DNA of 64,000 bases from Cristatella mucedo (lineage: Eukaryota; Bryozoa; Phylactolaemata; Cristatellidae). A program made the translations under genes and the position numbers. Below, one piece after another: positions 13,601-28,900 of the stretch (its first letter is position 1; each line of letters begins with the position of its first letter). The DNA lies in NCBI GenBank assembly GCA_009760855.2, contig WPIO01000030.1, positions 4,345,001 through 4,409,000 on the forward strand. Reading direction: 5' to 3'. The notes beneath the pieces are model-generated. The model saw only the letters and a program-made list of their open reading frames with translations, made no database searches and was not told where the DNA came from.

Positions 13601-16600
13601 TACGATTTCCTAATTTGGCAGCAAAGGAAATCTAAACTAGCTTTTTGAGAAAAATCAGCTTGCAGACAATGGTGTGGTTGATATGGTGATTAGTATTATG
13701 AGTTAGTCCCGACTGGAAAGGTTTTAATCATACTAATTTCCTATTTTTCAGGAATGGCTTAAATTTTGATTGCACTTGTATGTCTCACCAAATCCAATAG
13801 CCCTGCAATAATCAAGCCCGTCTTCTCAGCTGGCCCTAGCCAAGGCTCCACCGTGGCCTTCAGCAAGCATGCAGAGCTGGAGTCAAGGTAGGTCAAGCCG
13901 ACCAAGATGAGTGGTACCCATGGTATCATGGTATCTTGGTGTCAATCTAGCACCTATTTAGGCTGAAGTGGTGCACCCACTGTGCAACCACGTTAGGCAT
14001 ACTATCTTACAATCAATTGCTCTATTCTCGAGAACAACTTACCTGGGCATTACCAGGTGTCGGCTGGTCAATTTTCCTTAACAGACCCATTATGCGCTTT
14101 TGCAGAGCAGCCCTGCCTAGAAATAAAAATATGCACTGAGTTAGCAGTACTTCCCTGAGAAAGGTGTGCACATTAGTGCATTATTAGAACAGAAAAATGC
14201 AAGCGCGTGCACACTATTGCTAGCTGCCTCACCTGTGCATAATTCCTTGCTTGCCTTAGCAATTTCTTGGTACACTGTATAATTAGGAATGTATGTAAGG
14301 ATGACTTGTTCATCACCACCGAACAATATATCGGCTTCTTCACAGATGAGCTCGAAACAGCTCATAGCCGTCAGCACAGCCTCGGTGTCAATGCTCCAGA
14401 GGTACATAAAGAGAACAACCTAACAAGAAACAGGGCAACTTATCTGAAAATGAAAAGACAGTTAACAGCACACTACACAAAGCCACGGCAGCTCCACATA
14501 GGCACAACTATAATTGGCAAATGTAGAAATGCAGCGGCACCGGATGCAGTACCAACAGAGAGAGCCAACATTGTAATAATAGAGACCATAATAGAAGTCA
14601 CACATATACATACCATTAAGGTCACATGCATTCTCTGCCGATTATCACTGGACATCATATGCCACCACAAGACAACCCCTGACAGCTTCAGTATAACAAC
14701 AACCCTACTCTCCCGCATCTAGGCCAAACGCGTACACTTCAAGTGCATCTACCAGCAGCGCATATACAGGCAAGATATCTCCATGTAACCCTGTACGTGA
14801 GCAGCACACGTGTGTGCCACACACGTGAGTGGAAACAAAGCAGCAATCAATAATGGCAACGTATATATGTACAAACTTTCAAAATAAAATGATAGAAAGC
14901 AGCAAGCGCAAGACCTGTAGGCATTGCTTGGTTATGTTTTGCTGTCGGACATGCCATGTGTTCCGGTCAGGTGTTTGCCAAACAATGGAGTATTGTGGTT
15001 TTTTGCCGGTTGTTCCTTAAGAAAATGTTCAGGTGAAAAGTGCTTGCTTACGAGCATGGACACATACATGACATACGGCAGCATTACTGAACTTAATGAT
15101 TGATCAAGTTCAGATTACAGTAACATGTTTATCGTCTTTCGACGATGCTGCCATAATTTTAACTGTCCACAAGCCAGTCAGGCTTTAAGTAGGTTGTCGT
15201 CAAAAACTCTCTTGATTAACACAGCCTTCATGATTGAATTGAGTTACAAATGGAAATACATTCAGGTAGCCGGGTAGTGAGAGAGTGGGGCCAGGGCCCA
15301 CCTCTGCACGACCCGAACACCATCAGTGAAAAAGGAGTGTAAGCAAAACAACCACGTTCAAAAAACCAAAATGTTTAAAGAGCCAAGGGTGCAGAAATAT
15401 AGCAATAATCTATGCCTGACATGGCATAAAATTTTGCTACTAACTGCCACATGATGTAAATTCTCAAAATGTCCACATCAACCGGCAGTGCATCCACATG
15501 TGTCAGCATGCAAAACATGGTTACCGTCCACACAAGTACAGGTATATTCAAATCCTTTGGAGACCGTGCATTAAGTTCGTATGCTCCCAAAGCCTGGAAC
15601 TCATTCCCGACTTGCGGCACAACATCCCCTGACTTCACCATATTTAAAAAGAACTTAAACGTACCTATTTAGGACAGCATTTAGCGGGTCTCTGTGATTC
15701 GTCCTTTATATGCTTATGCATTCTGACACTGTGTAAGCTGCGACTAACAACACTTGCATGCTGACGCTGTGCATGTCACCCCTAACCATGTTATTTGCGT
15801 AGTTTATCAGGGGTGATACCATTCACCATTCGATCGCGGTTCCTTTGCAGCAAATGCAAAGCGCCTAGAAAGTTCTCTGAGGGCGCTTTATCAAGTGTAT
15901 TATTATTATTATTATATTCTAGTCAGTGAGAAAGATTAGCAACATGACCTGATCGGCACATGAAGTCAAGAACATGCTAACAAGTAAATCTTGCTTTTTC
16001 TCACAGGCAGGGTGAAGTTCTTTTCCAAAAAGGCACTATGGCCGAAGACCATTTTTCCTGAGGATTTGTGAACACTTATCACAAAAAAGATGCAACCCTT
16101 TTTCAAGGGATGAGCATGTGAGATTAATGATAGAAGTCATGTTATACTCACCTCAAGCTTTATGTGTGCTTGCTTGCAGACTTTGTTGTTACTTCCAAAT
16201 GTAGCAATCTCTTTGTGCCGTTGCAAGAATCGGTTGCGGTGACTCAGTATTTGACGCAACCATTTCATCAGCTCGGTATAGTTGGGAAGCTGATGAGCGA
16301 TGAGCTTTTGACATATGTTGAACAGGACCCGCGAACTGTGACACGAATGCAAATCTTGAAATAACAAGCTGCTTCAAAAAGCAAGCATATGCATGACAGT
16401 GCATGGGTGTACAACTGCTAGCCCACGGGCAGTGGGCATGCACATGTTGTTCGCACCTGAGCTACCCCAGCCCTGCCCAGCCTGCGTGAGGGGATCACGA
16501 GTGACTGCCAGTTTCCTACTCACTCGCCTTCACTGTTTTGACCTCTTCATTTCTCTTCCTGACCCACTTTTCTCACTCCAGACACTAGCGCTGTAACCTA

Positions 16601-19600
16601 CCAAAGGGGGTGGCCGTGGGCAGGGTGGGGGTAGGTCTATCTACTGTTGCAACTTTCGGATGGATCTCAAACATGCGGCCAGCCAGCCATTCAGATGGAC
16701 ATAAGCAAGCGATAGCAGAAAAACTCGGCACCGGCCAGAAACAGGCGGTTGGATTGGTCATGGTGGAAATGGCTATCGGCTGTTTCGTTTTTTAACATCG
16801 GTGCACATTTAGCAGCTGCACTGTCCGCCTGACTTGTGGAAGCCGTACTTCAAACAGGTCTCACAGAGCTCACACTGGCCTCTAGCCCCAGCCGAGCTAG
16901 TGGTATTCTATTGCTACCTGTGGCCAGTCTTTCCTAAAGCAGCTGCTAATGCTAGTGCCATGCCAGCCTATCTCCTTACTGTGCATTTGCATTCTACTGC
17001 AGCTAAGTACATCGCCTGGTTCTGATTGGTTTGGCTTCCATCTGTCTGACTAGCTGTATGACACCTATTTAGAATGCCACGCCCTCTCCTGCTGCTCGAG
17101 ATACACGGTGCTAACCTGATATACTGGGTCGTAATGCATGGAGATAGGTGGACTCAGGATTTGCTTTCCTTGGCAATATCGGTGCATGTCTGCACGCATG
17201 CATTAAATGAGGTCTGCCTACCAACTATTTCACATTTTGCAAAGTATGCATAAGACCCAAAAGTAGTTTTGGGGTGCAACTGCTTTCTACTTTTCAGCTG
17301 TATATATGATTCGTTACTGCTTGTCAGCTATCTGTGGCCATGACCAAAATCATAAATCGGTCAGCTCAGGGTTGCTTTCCCACACATTATTGCTGAGGAA
17401 ATACAATGGTAATGGAAAATACATCGGGCATTACGAATGGAGCCAGCAGTTTTCAGTTGACAGTACTTTGCTGGATTAAGGGACAGACATGCATTCGACA
17501 CACGAGAAATCAGGCAATGCAAGTCAGCAGGTTGCCATACTTGGCACGGCCAGGGATTGACTGTGAGCCGAGCAACTGCCGTGCTACTTGGGAATATGTC
17601 TGGAGCTCAGCAGAAAAAACCAGACTACTTGCAAGGCAGTTACCATTAATTACAAACGCTCTGAAATGTTCAGCTTCGTGTACCACAAGCACCTGATATC
17701 CCAGAAGGTATTGATCGTTGCATCCGGGTTCCACAGCTCAATACTCTCAGGCGAGTGCAGGCATAAAAGAGCAGCCATGGCATCTTGAGCAAGGTCGGGC
17801 ATGAGTGACTGCTGCACGATCAGCACGATGAGGCTATTAATCAGCTCAGACGTGCTTGTATGCTTGTCATTGGAAGTGCTTTCAGGTGGATTCTGCAAAT
17901 TTAGTTCAAGCGAACGATTTGCTGTAGCTGCTGCATATGTGCACAGTAGCATAAAGCTATGCAAAATGAGCACTATTTGCAAAAAGAATTGGCCAAGCAA
18001 AAGCACTATTATCAGCCTCAATGCTAGGGAAATAGATTCGGCAACACATAGCCCATCTGACGAGGACGTCAAGATGAAGCAGCAGAAGCAAGTCACTGTA
18101 GAACTTCAAGGTCTGCTGGGCATGCATGAGGACATGCAGTTCTATCTCTGAACGATAGCACAAACTGGTCGGTCAAAGGGCCGATCGCCAGCATCGGCTG
18201 CACGATCGAAAAAACCTACTCGGTAAGTCATAGCATCGACAAAAATATTAGCTGATTTAACAGCCTCACTTATATAGTGGCAGAAGACCCTTAGTGGCAA
18301 TCACCACAACTTGCAGTTGGAAATGAATGGTCGCCTTTGAAGCACTCGAACCCACGACCTCAGTCGTGGAGAGCGAGCACCTTAGCTCATGGGCAATCAC
18401 AGCCCGCATCGTTAAGCTTAAGGAAGTTAGTCATCCAAACACAAACGTCGACGATGCGAGGTGTAAGGGAATCAAGTGGGTTGAATGAGGAACAATGCTT
18501 AGAAGGGTGGGAAGATTGGTGTGATCCAAACTAGTGTTCTAGGCGTGGACTGGTACAGCTAAGAACCACGAAAGAAAGACTGGAAAAGACCAGCAACATG
18601 GGCTGCAGCCCTGCCTTATTGGCAATCTGTCAATTTAACCAGCTACTTAACTGGTTAGCTATCGACAGGATTTAGAACCCAGCGTTTGAGCTCAATGGCC
18701 TCATCGTGGACGTCCCAGACCCAGTGTAAGTGAAGTGACTAGGTCTGCAACTTGCATGGCTCACACTAGTGGGAAGTGAAATCAAAAGCTGCATACCAAC
18801 TATCCACAATAATAGCCGAGTCGTTCCAGGTCGAGTAATCAAAGCTCATTACAAAAAACACGGCTTGCATGTGCATTTGCTACGACAACAGTAGGCCATG
18901 ACATATCAGCTAGAGCTTACGTGCAGCATCAGCACCGGATCGACCGTGATGAGCTTGACGAGCGCATGCAGCAGGTTCTTCTGGTTAGGGACGTCCTCTG
19001 CCTTGTCACTGCTGCCAGCACTACTGACTCGCGACTTCAGACCCACTCGCTGCATGAGCACATTGGGCGGGCCGGCTCTAATTGTCGTGTTCCAGCTCTG
19101 CGACACGGCGTTCACTGCATTGGTGAACATGTCACGCAGCTCAGGGCCTCGGCAGTAGACGATGTCAATCTTGGGCCACCATTTGAGTGGATCCTGCTCA
19201 GACGGGAAAAAAACGTGCACACTTACCCCTGCGCACACGGCTGCTTGCAACAAGCAGAATAATAATAATAATAATGTACTTGATAAAGCGCCCTCAGAGA
19301 ACTTAATCTCTTTCTAGGCGCTTTACATTTGCTGCAAAGGGAAATGCAATTAAATGGTAAGTAAAATCATTCAGAATAATTCATTGAGTGGCTCACAGCA
19401 ACAAAAGACTGCTTGGGATCGAGTAAAGTGAATTGTCAGCACAAGATCCTGCAGCCAGATTGGTTCGAGCACAGAACCTCGGCATCCAGATTAAAAAACA
19501 AGACATCACAGGTCATTCCAGGCATATCACACTAAAACCGCCATGACACAGACGCAGCTAATATCCCTAGCCGGCTCTGATAATGGAGCAACCTAGGTTG

Positions 19601-22600
19601 TTGTGAACCAGAATCCTACACTGCGCGCTTGGAGTTGCAGTCTGGTGTCAGTGTTTTTTGGGAGATGTAACAAAATGCTTCCAGAATATTGAAAATGTAG
19701 GAAATGGCAAAGATGCACAAGGCACTGCCTGATCTTAGTCTCTCAACTATTGCCAACGATCTGACAGTGGTCCCCTTACCCTCAAGAATTTTCCGACAAG
19801 CGACACACCTCTTGGCCGTTTCACAAGCTGGACACGCTCATCGTGATTACTAGCCGATTATACTAGGCTCAATGTAAAAATTACCGATGAGCACCTCAAA
19901 CCATCAGCAGCCACAGCAAGTGATTGTAGACAGTGATAGTAGAAATGCACGTAACCGATGAACCGCTCGACTATACTTGCCTGATTGATAATCTTCAGCA
20001 GAGCTGAGACAAGGACATAGTGGAATAAAACCGGTGACGAAGAACTGAGACATGTCTTGAGCACTTCGGTAGAGTGTGGTGTGACACGATAGAACGACAC
20101 AAAACAGTCGATCATCAACTCTGCATCTTCCCTTGCAGACCCCGACCGACAAAACGGCCTCGTGGGGTTAAAGAGGACTGCCTGCCATAAAAAAGATCCA
20201 GTAAAACAACTGTTAACAGTTGCCTCATGAACGCTCACCCAGCAAAGGGTGGCATAGCAGCAGAGTACCAAAGGGCCTGTTGATTGCGAATAGCTCGTAA
20301 AATTATAAGTGGTGAGTCCTCGTAGTGAGGCAGCACAATATAAAGACGAGCTTGCTTACTCAAGAGCAAAAAGATTTATTCATACACAGTATGTGCTCAC
20401 CTTCAAGTCGAGTACGATTGATTTTACGAGCGTGTACAGCACGTTAGTTCTATCCGACGTCTTTATGTAAGTCGAAGCTTTGCACATACGCACACATGCC
20501 ACCACTGCACCTTCAGTTGTCTGCCTAAAGTTTTGGGAATTGACTGCCTTCCGAAGGTCATCGTAGAGTTGTTTCTTGCGCAGATGTTGTTGGGAGCAAG
20601 GGGCACCGCTCTCTGCATTGGTGATCTCTTCTAAGAACTTGGGGCAGATGACAAGCAGCATGATCAGCAATGGCCACACCGTAGCCTTGCGTTTGGTGTT
20701 ACTTTCGGCAACGCTGAACATGTCAAATAATTTGTCACAAATATCTACAATATAGCATATTTAACACTAAAAATCAACGTCAAACAATGCATCACAGATA
20801 TATACAACGGGAGAAGTGCAAATACCACCAGTATTTTACCACGGCAGTAAAAGCAAACGCATCTGAAGTACTGCATCAGCAACCCCTACAATCTTGGCAG
20901 CAGAGCAGGCTTTTCATGGGATCGAATAGCCCGTATTACTGACATATTCTAACTATTTTGCGTGCTCAACATCAGTCTTTGCCTACGGGTAAGGTACTCG
21001 CAGCAAACGACCTAGGTCGACAGTATGAGTCCTGTAGCAGGCAATCTTTTAAATCTGTTACAAGTCGGTTTGGGGGTACGAAAGCTGCAGAAGCTCTTCC
21101 ACGGCTATAGAAATGAGGTGGTTGAATCAGCTACTCATTATTCTGCAGAGCGAGGCTACATGCCATAGCATGAACAGTTCGAGTTGATACTGACCATGCA
21201 CCCGAGTTCGATATGGGTGGCAACGCCCACGAGCTACAGCTAGAGGTACAGAGGCTGGCGACATCCTACACTGCCGTCGAAGCTTTGCCAAAGTCGTGCA
21301 ATCTGAGGGCGCATTAAAATGGCCGACTGCAGCAATGAGTGCACAGGAAGTCACAAATAGATATTCGTGTAAAATCGGTTTGTGCTTACCAGCTAGCTCG
21401 TCGCTGGGCTTTGTTTGAAGTTCGACAAACTCTTGGGGGTTTCGCTCGATCCAGTTCCATATTGCCTTCTCCAGATTGTAGGCCAGTGTGATTTGAGCAC
21501 TCTTTTTCAACCTCAGTTTGTTTGCCTCTACAAAGAAGTCAGCTCGAATGATGAAAAGCAGCAAAACTCGAGCAAGCCTAGCGGCTTGCTGGTCACTCGG
21601 GTCAGACTAGTGAAGGGTTAGGGGCAACTCGAACAGTCCAGCCACTGTTGCCGAGATACTAGCTCAGCAGTGAATAAGAACCCTAGCTTTTAGAGAGGCC
21701 AATATTTTCAGCTGAACACATGTTACCTACGGCCGCAGCATGGCTACCGAATCCTATGAAAGCTGCTACTTTGCAAGTGCCGCCGATCAGTTTAGACAAT
21801 GAGCAATGCAGGCCTGAAACTGTGCCAACCGAGAGTAATAAACAGTCACCGGGCATTCTCAGACGTACTCCTCCTATTTCAAGCAGCATTGGGCGGCTAA
21901 TGGCTGACTGCACAGATTCGAAATGGCACGGGCATTTTCCCACAACAAGCAGCGATAATCAGCAATCGTCACTCGACATTCTAGAATGACACTGCTCACA
22001 ATCTTACTGTTGACCAACTTGGACATTGTCTAAGCCAGTCTTTGCAGCTGCCACCTTGTCACTAACTATCTAACACGCACTCACCAACTACATCAGATCA
22101 ACATGATTCAGGCTAAGCTACATGCAGCAATACGGTGACTGGCATGACTTTCCATTGCCATTCATGCCAAGTAACAGCCACCCATATAGTTAATATGCAA
22201 TGGAGGCATATAAAAACCTTGCAACTGTTAAAGTAACTGCATGAAACCAACAAAACAATACCCAAATAACTTGGAAATAATATCTGCCGAGCTAATGAGT
22301 CAGATGATGGCTCCATGACATCCAACAAGTTGTCGTAAGCCCAAATACCAAAAATTCGCTGGGCCAAGTCTGTACTTACAATACAAAGAATGTGTCATTC
22401 AACTAGAAAACCATTCTACCACCAGCAGAACTTAAAACCAAGACCTCGGGTTTGCAGATCTTACCAACACTAGCTATATGACCATCGGGTAATCAAACAA
22501 AAATTAAATGTCATATATTACACAGCTAACAAAGGCTTTAGTATTTCTTAAAGAAAATACAGAATGCAGAGCATCTTCTGGGGCATGGTGGGTCTCGTAC

Positions 22601-22911
22601 AGTCAAGTATAGTGAATGAACATGGCATGACACGCAAGGTTCACCATGCAACACACTGACTGACCTTTCAGCAGCCGAAGGAGCTTGACCTGATCCACGT
22701 TTATGTACTGTATTAAGTCAAGCTCGTCAGAACCATCCCAGCCATCATCCGAGTTGGCAAACAAAGTCGACAACCTAAATTAATGATAGGTTAAATTACA
22801 AATGAACCCCAGGCATTGCGAAACAAAGTATGACCCGGTGAGCACGACGAGAAAGCTGTCTGACACATGACGCATGCACATTAAATGCAAGCTCTAACAG
22901 AACAAAAATAG

Positions 22912-22999
<88 letters not shown>

Positions 23000-25900
23000 A
23001 TAATTCATGTGTACACCACTGTAAGAGAACTTCATATTGATCCCTGCACTTTACATATGCCAAAGGACTCGTGTCCACCTCCCTGGTCGTTAAAGGCAAG
23101 CAGCTTACCCCTGGACCAAAGCAGGGCGGTACAAGAGTGTTAGCAACAGATATCTCACACGGCGACGAATCTATAGTGAGATGCACAACTTTTGTGGCTG
23201 AGAAACTCGTACTAAGCTGGCAATCAATAAACCGTGATGTGGTTTACCATGAGCGACACCAGCAGTGCAAATATGCAAACAGGAGACAACCGCATGAGAA
23301 CAGCCAGCCACTAGGTGGCTTAACAAGATGCCTTTCAGGAAGCTCGTTGAAGTGGCTGAAGGTCGACAGACGACTAGGAACTGGCTGCTTGACCATCTTC
23401 AACACGGACTCCACATTGCAATAATTCCGCGGACATTTCCACATTGCGACAGACCGTGTATACAGACAGAGTCAGGCACCTCCAGCTTCACACCCGGACA
23501 GGCTGGGGTCAAAGGTTTGTCTCAAAGACACCAAGAAACGCCAAGCTGACACACAACTGCTTATAAAGTTGCTTGATTTTATCGAAAAGTGATCGTACAC
23601 CTCTTGATGTAAACAATAAACTGGCAATTGGCTCAGTAACTCCTTAAGCATGAAATGCACTGGTGATAAAAGGATTGCCAACAAGTATTGCCTGCTCTGG
23701 AATGAGATGAGATGAGCAGCCACTGGGAAAATAACCCTCACCAAGGGCCTCCTCATGATTTTTTGAACAATCTGAACGAATTCCCACTGATAAAACTGTA
23801 TTGAGAATGTAAACATTCCATAGTGAGAATCGAATCTGATCGAACCTCCTGCGAAGCTGCTGCATGACTAGTGCAAATGACAAATGCTGGTGTAGGCCAT
23901 CTACGGTGTAGCTATACCCACGTGTGTGGCTAGGCGTGAGTCTATCAAAAGCCTACCTCACGCGATCAAACATTCTCTCACCCAAGTTTGCCGACTTGCC
24001 TCGTTGCCAAACAGTCAGAAAACCAGCTGCATTCACACGGTGATGTTCAGCCCAACACCAATTAGCCTAATTCTCGTGTTTTACATGAAACCATAACAAC
24101 CCGCTAGAAAAAGAGCTTAGGAAATAGCTTGTCGAGTTCCTCTCTGCCAAGCACAACAATAAAAGCACTAATCACTTGCGGATAAGTTCACGGGCAAACA
24201 GTAAACTCGGCCGTTCTGCCTCATAGAGGCCCACGTCAAACATGCACAACAGGTACACTTCTTTTTGTGCACAACAGTTTTTTCGAAGCTAAATGATCCC
24301 GTTAGAATCCACCTCACGGCAGTACATAAGCACACTCTTTACACATGCAATCAGATAATGGCAAACTTTGTGTCTAGAACTGAGTGTCTGGCTGAAATCT
24401 CGTGGTTAGAAGCCACCTTATTCTGGAAAAAGCCCAAAACTCACCACCAGCCCCCCCCCAAGGATGGGCTTATTATAAAGATATGTGGAGTCCACTGCAC
24501 ACACTTTACTGTTTTGCTCCTGGGTACCCCTTATTTCACACCTGCACCCACCCACACATACCCACACCCACATCCCCATCCTCCACAGCCACCACCCACC
24601 GCACACAATAAACATTTCATGAACTGCAATGCAAAAGGACATGGACAGTAAGTCACCAGGTGGTGGCTTGTTTGCTCCCTGCTGGGGGGGGGGGGTTCTT
24701 TTACAGCATTCGATTCACTGGCAGACAACCTCCGGTGTTAGTGTATTTTGGAATCACTGTACAAGTCTCATGCTTTCAGGCCCAGACCTTACCAGGTACA
24801 CTTGTGGTTTGCAGTATTGACCTCCGTCATACTCGTTACCCTCCTTGTTGACTCTTCATATGCCAGTCACTTTTACACTGTCTATGCAAATATATAATTT
24901 GCTGCCGGGGGTGACCTAAGTCTATCCATTCATGTAAGCAGTCACAATTAATTTGCTACGTCACACCCGCACTACAGCATCCGAGTCGCTATTTCTGCAG
25001 GTGGTTCCTAACATAGATGCATACATAAATGGCTCTGATCGATCGACCTGTAAAATTGCTGGCTGTGTCAGTAGTAACAGCCTACAATAGGTCGCCAGAT
25101 TTTCCACAAGTAAGCAAGACAAGCTATATAGTGCAAATGGGGACAGCATGTCGAGCTTTGCAAGTATTAGCTAGCACATATCTATACAATGGGTCACATT
25201 CGCAGATGGCTGGTTAGCAAACACACTGTTGCACACAGCCCTATGCATTATTGTGTTCAATGCAATTGATAAAGTAGTTCGACTCGCAGCAGGCCAGAGT
25301 GCAGGTGAACTGCAGCCAAGAGCTGGTTGTAGCACATAATGAGTAGGTGAGAATGCTGCTTGCTCCCCTTGCCTGACGACTTGCCGATCTGGACTACTAT
25401 TACCTGCACAAGCGTGGTGGCATTGTGAGGCCACCACTGTCATCAGAGCTACCGTTCCACCCCTGCGAATCTACCAATGCAAACATGCAAGGCAGAGCTT
25501 ACCGGTCGGCGTTGACTTTCGCGAAGATGGCATTAAAGTTGGTGGTGCTCAGGGCGAAGAGGACGGCAGCGGCTCTCTGCTTGAGTTCGCTGCCCAAGCT
25601 CGTGTCTGCGCTGCCACCGTATAGGTACTACGTAGGCAGAAAGGAAAACAAGGGCCGCTGTAAGTCATCTCTCACACTCAAGCCTGCACGCACACATGTA
25701 CAAATACATGCACAACGCACAGCAACACACGTACACTCACATAAAGCAGGCGGCTGCATGAGAAGCTTCCCCTGTGCTGACATCGATACTCACATGCTGC
25801 AGCTGTGGTAAAAGCACGTTTACAATCTGAGTCTCGTCGGTTTTTGTCAGATTTGCAGGCTGCTGCACAAAAGAAACGAAGTCGCCGTGAGCTAAAGCCA

Positions 25901-28900
25901 GATGACCTCAGCTCACACGTTTCAAACGATCATCATCATGTACAGCTAGGGGCCGGCCAATGAGCCTCCTCCTCTGCCCGCCCCACAGCACTGCTACAAG
26001 CTGACACCTGTGCTTGCTCTCGAAACCGTTCGTTTCCGCACGGTTCCGAGATAGCATTGGGAAACGAATCACGATAATGCAAACATCATCTCAAGTTTCC
26101 CAAACACACTGGGGCACGAGATGAGATAGCAGGCGGCGGTGCTGAGCCTGCCTGCAGCGATCACTAATCGAGCCAGCACGGGCAGCACATCACAGCATGG
26201 CAGTAGCCACTCAAAGCTCTTTTTATATTTATTTATCGATGATGCATGATCTTAGTCAAGAAATATGGCAGTCCCATGGAGACAGGGGTCAAAGTCAGGC
26301 ATGTCTTGCACAAGTGGCATTCGGCAGAGGCAAGTCACTAAGAGATTCGCTACAGAAACTCTTACCACACCACTTCACTTTTGTTTGAGCTTAACTGGCT
26401 GCCTATCAAGCACCGGAATCGACTTCAGGATCCACTGCCTGGCTTGCAAGTCATTTTACTCGCATTGGCTTACCCGATTGGCACGACCTCCTTGCCACTC
26501 CCGTGTGCTCTTGCATCACCCGCTCCTTGGCTTCTAGTTGACTAGTGATATCTCGCACTAAATTGAAATCTTACATGGTGATTAGGCCTTCATTTCGTAT
26601 GCACCGTCAGTCTGGTGGTACTTGCTTCCATTTGCATTGATTTTGCATCATTTAGACTGAATGCATTAGCTAAAAAAAAAGCATCCCTTCTGCTCAGCTT
26701 TCTGTCCTTCACTATCCCCGGTGGACTTGCGTTTTTTCCTTGGAGCTGTGCATGATTCGGTGCATGTCACAAACCTACAAACCAGTGGCACTGAGTTTCT
26801 TCTGGTGGGCTTTGCATGCTTGTGCAAGCATGATACCTTGCTTGTATTTATTTACTTTCCGCTTATTGCTTCTCTTGCAGTGAGTTAAAAAGTACCTGGA
26901 TTGAGATTTGGTTCCCCGAGAGTGCTATACAAAAGACAATTGTTATCATTATTATTACTATTAGTATAGCGTTCTATAGATATAAATGAACAAAATTATG
27001 GCAGAACGAACCGAGGGCCTGAACACATCTGCCTGCTGCAGTGAACCGTGACTGCAACAGTCAAGCAGTGCAGTCAGTAGTGCTTTCAAGCAGCAAAAAC
27101 GGCACGGCTAATACTGAGCTTTAGCCTCTCTAATAAATATGGCAAGTCTACAACCGAGCATGTCGGCACTGCTTCAGCTGTTGGCTCTACACCAGCTGTG
27201 TAGGGCCGTGATAGCCCAGGAGGTAAGGTGCTTGCTCTTCCCTACCGAGGTCGTGGGCTTGAATTCTGCAGTGGACGATCCTTTATTGCCAACTGCAAGC
27301 AGTGGTGACAGCCGTTAAGGCTCTTCTGAAGCTGCACAAATGAAGCAGTTAAATCAGCTATTTTTTTTTAAGTCTGTACACTCAGTAGAGGGCATGGGCA
27401 GAGGAATCCAATGTCGACCAGCAGAGGATCTGACTTTTCCTGCTTGTATTGCTATCAAGTCCAACATGGCCAAGAAGGAACCAATTGACGGCACAATCAG
27501 GGGAGGTGACTGACTACGGGCCTTGCTTGGGATGGGTCTACTTCCCCAAGAAGTGCCACGGATTCTAGAAGTTAGCCACGGAGTAGTTAGCCACAACCTG
27601 AGGAAGCTGCAAACATGTAGAAGCAAGGCCACAGAATGCATGCCAGCTCAGCATGCCAGCGGAAGGCCCGTCGGTCAGATGACTCTAAACCTGGCGATCT
27701 CTCGAGCACACGAAGCTGTCTCAGTCGCCGGCATTGGCACAATCATAAGCACCGAGACAGTGACAGGCAGGAGGCTTGCCAGGAATTGCTTATTTAGGTA
27801 GGTTGCTAAGTACGCAACTTGGCTTACGAAGAAGCCCAAAAGGGACTGCCTCAGATGTGCCCAGGGCCACACCTACTATACAACAGATCAGAGACGTTCA
27901 CTGACACAGGTTCACTGACCGACAGCTAAAAATTCATGTTTTTGCCACAGTAAGGAAAGAATGTCCGTAAGCCGTTGAAAAGATGAGGCTATGACCCCAA
28001 TTGCTAGCAGCCAATTAGTTAAATTTCGGTGCAAGTTATGTCCGACCGGGATCAGTTCTGCTGATGGTGTAAGACTCCTGCACCGATTTAATGGCTTACT
28101 GATCAGAATAAGTATATCGATCTGACATAGTTATGCTGAACTCCCAGTGCTAGAGCTCTTCAGGGAACAATTACATTTGGTAGGAGCATATTGGCTCACA
28201 GCAAAAGCCTCCCAAAAGTCTACTATTGAATCAGCTGCTAATGCAGTGGGCTGGCAGAGTCAACCACATGCACTAAATCCTAAGAAAAACACCTTCGGAA
28301 TAAATTAGAGAGCCCGTTTTAGGACCAATTCTATCTTCACTGGGACTTCGGAAGCACAGTGTATCCGGCTGCAGTACCGTTAGAGTAACATTACATCAGA
28401 GATCAATGAGGGTTTGATGGACACTGTGCTCTGAGGCTTACGAGAGGTGATTACAAACCGTGTAGGGCAGACCTACTAAGTTGTAAGTCACGGCACTAAC
28501 ATTTTCATCTCCGGAAGACATTTTGAATAACAAGGTATACATGTTGATACCAGTGATCACTAAAGCCCTAAAAACCAGACTAGCTATTTGACAGTACGAC
28601 CAAGTAGTTATTTACTTAAACAAAGTTAGGAGCTCAGCATGCTGAAAGAAACCCTAACGGCCAAAATTCCTGAGTCGAGGAGGGAAAGATGATTGACCCC
28701 ATGCAACCTAGAAAACGTACCAAGTAGCATGCAATACATCGTGGCACTAACATCGCACCCTTCCCAGCAGCTTTTGGATATGCAGGCAGCTTCTGTGTAA
28801 TTACAGCCTGTTTGATTTGGTCTACCGGTTAAGGTGCTCGCCCCGACCAAGGTCTGACTGAGGTCATGGGCTCGAGCCCCTAGGCATATGTGAAGCACCT

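Noticed and set aside
19970-19978. GT donor (gtatag) for NF1 exon 9
   Set aside because: Shifts the frame of the conserved WWPKID segment; the adjacent GC donor keeps it.
24265-24651. 128-codon plus-strand frame rich in Pro/His
   Set aside because: Driven by a CA/C-rich low-complexity patch; no domain, and it lies inside an NF1 intron.
25425-25811. Plus-strand frame across NF1 exons 4-5
   Set aside because: Antisense shadow of two neurofibromin exons.
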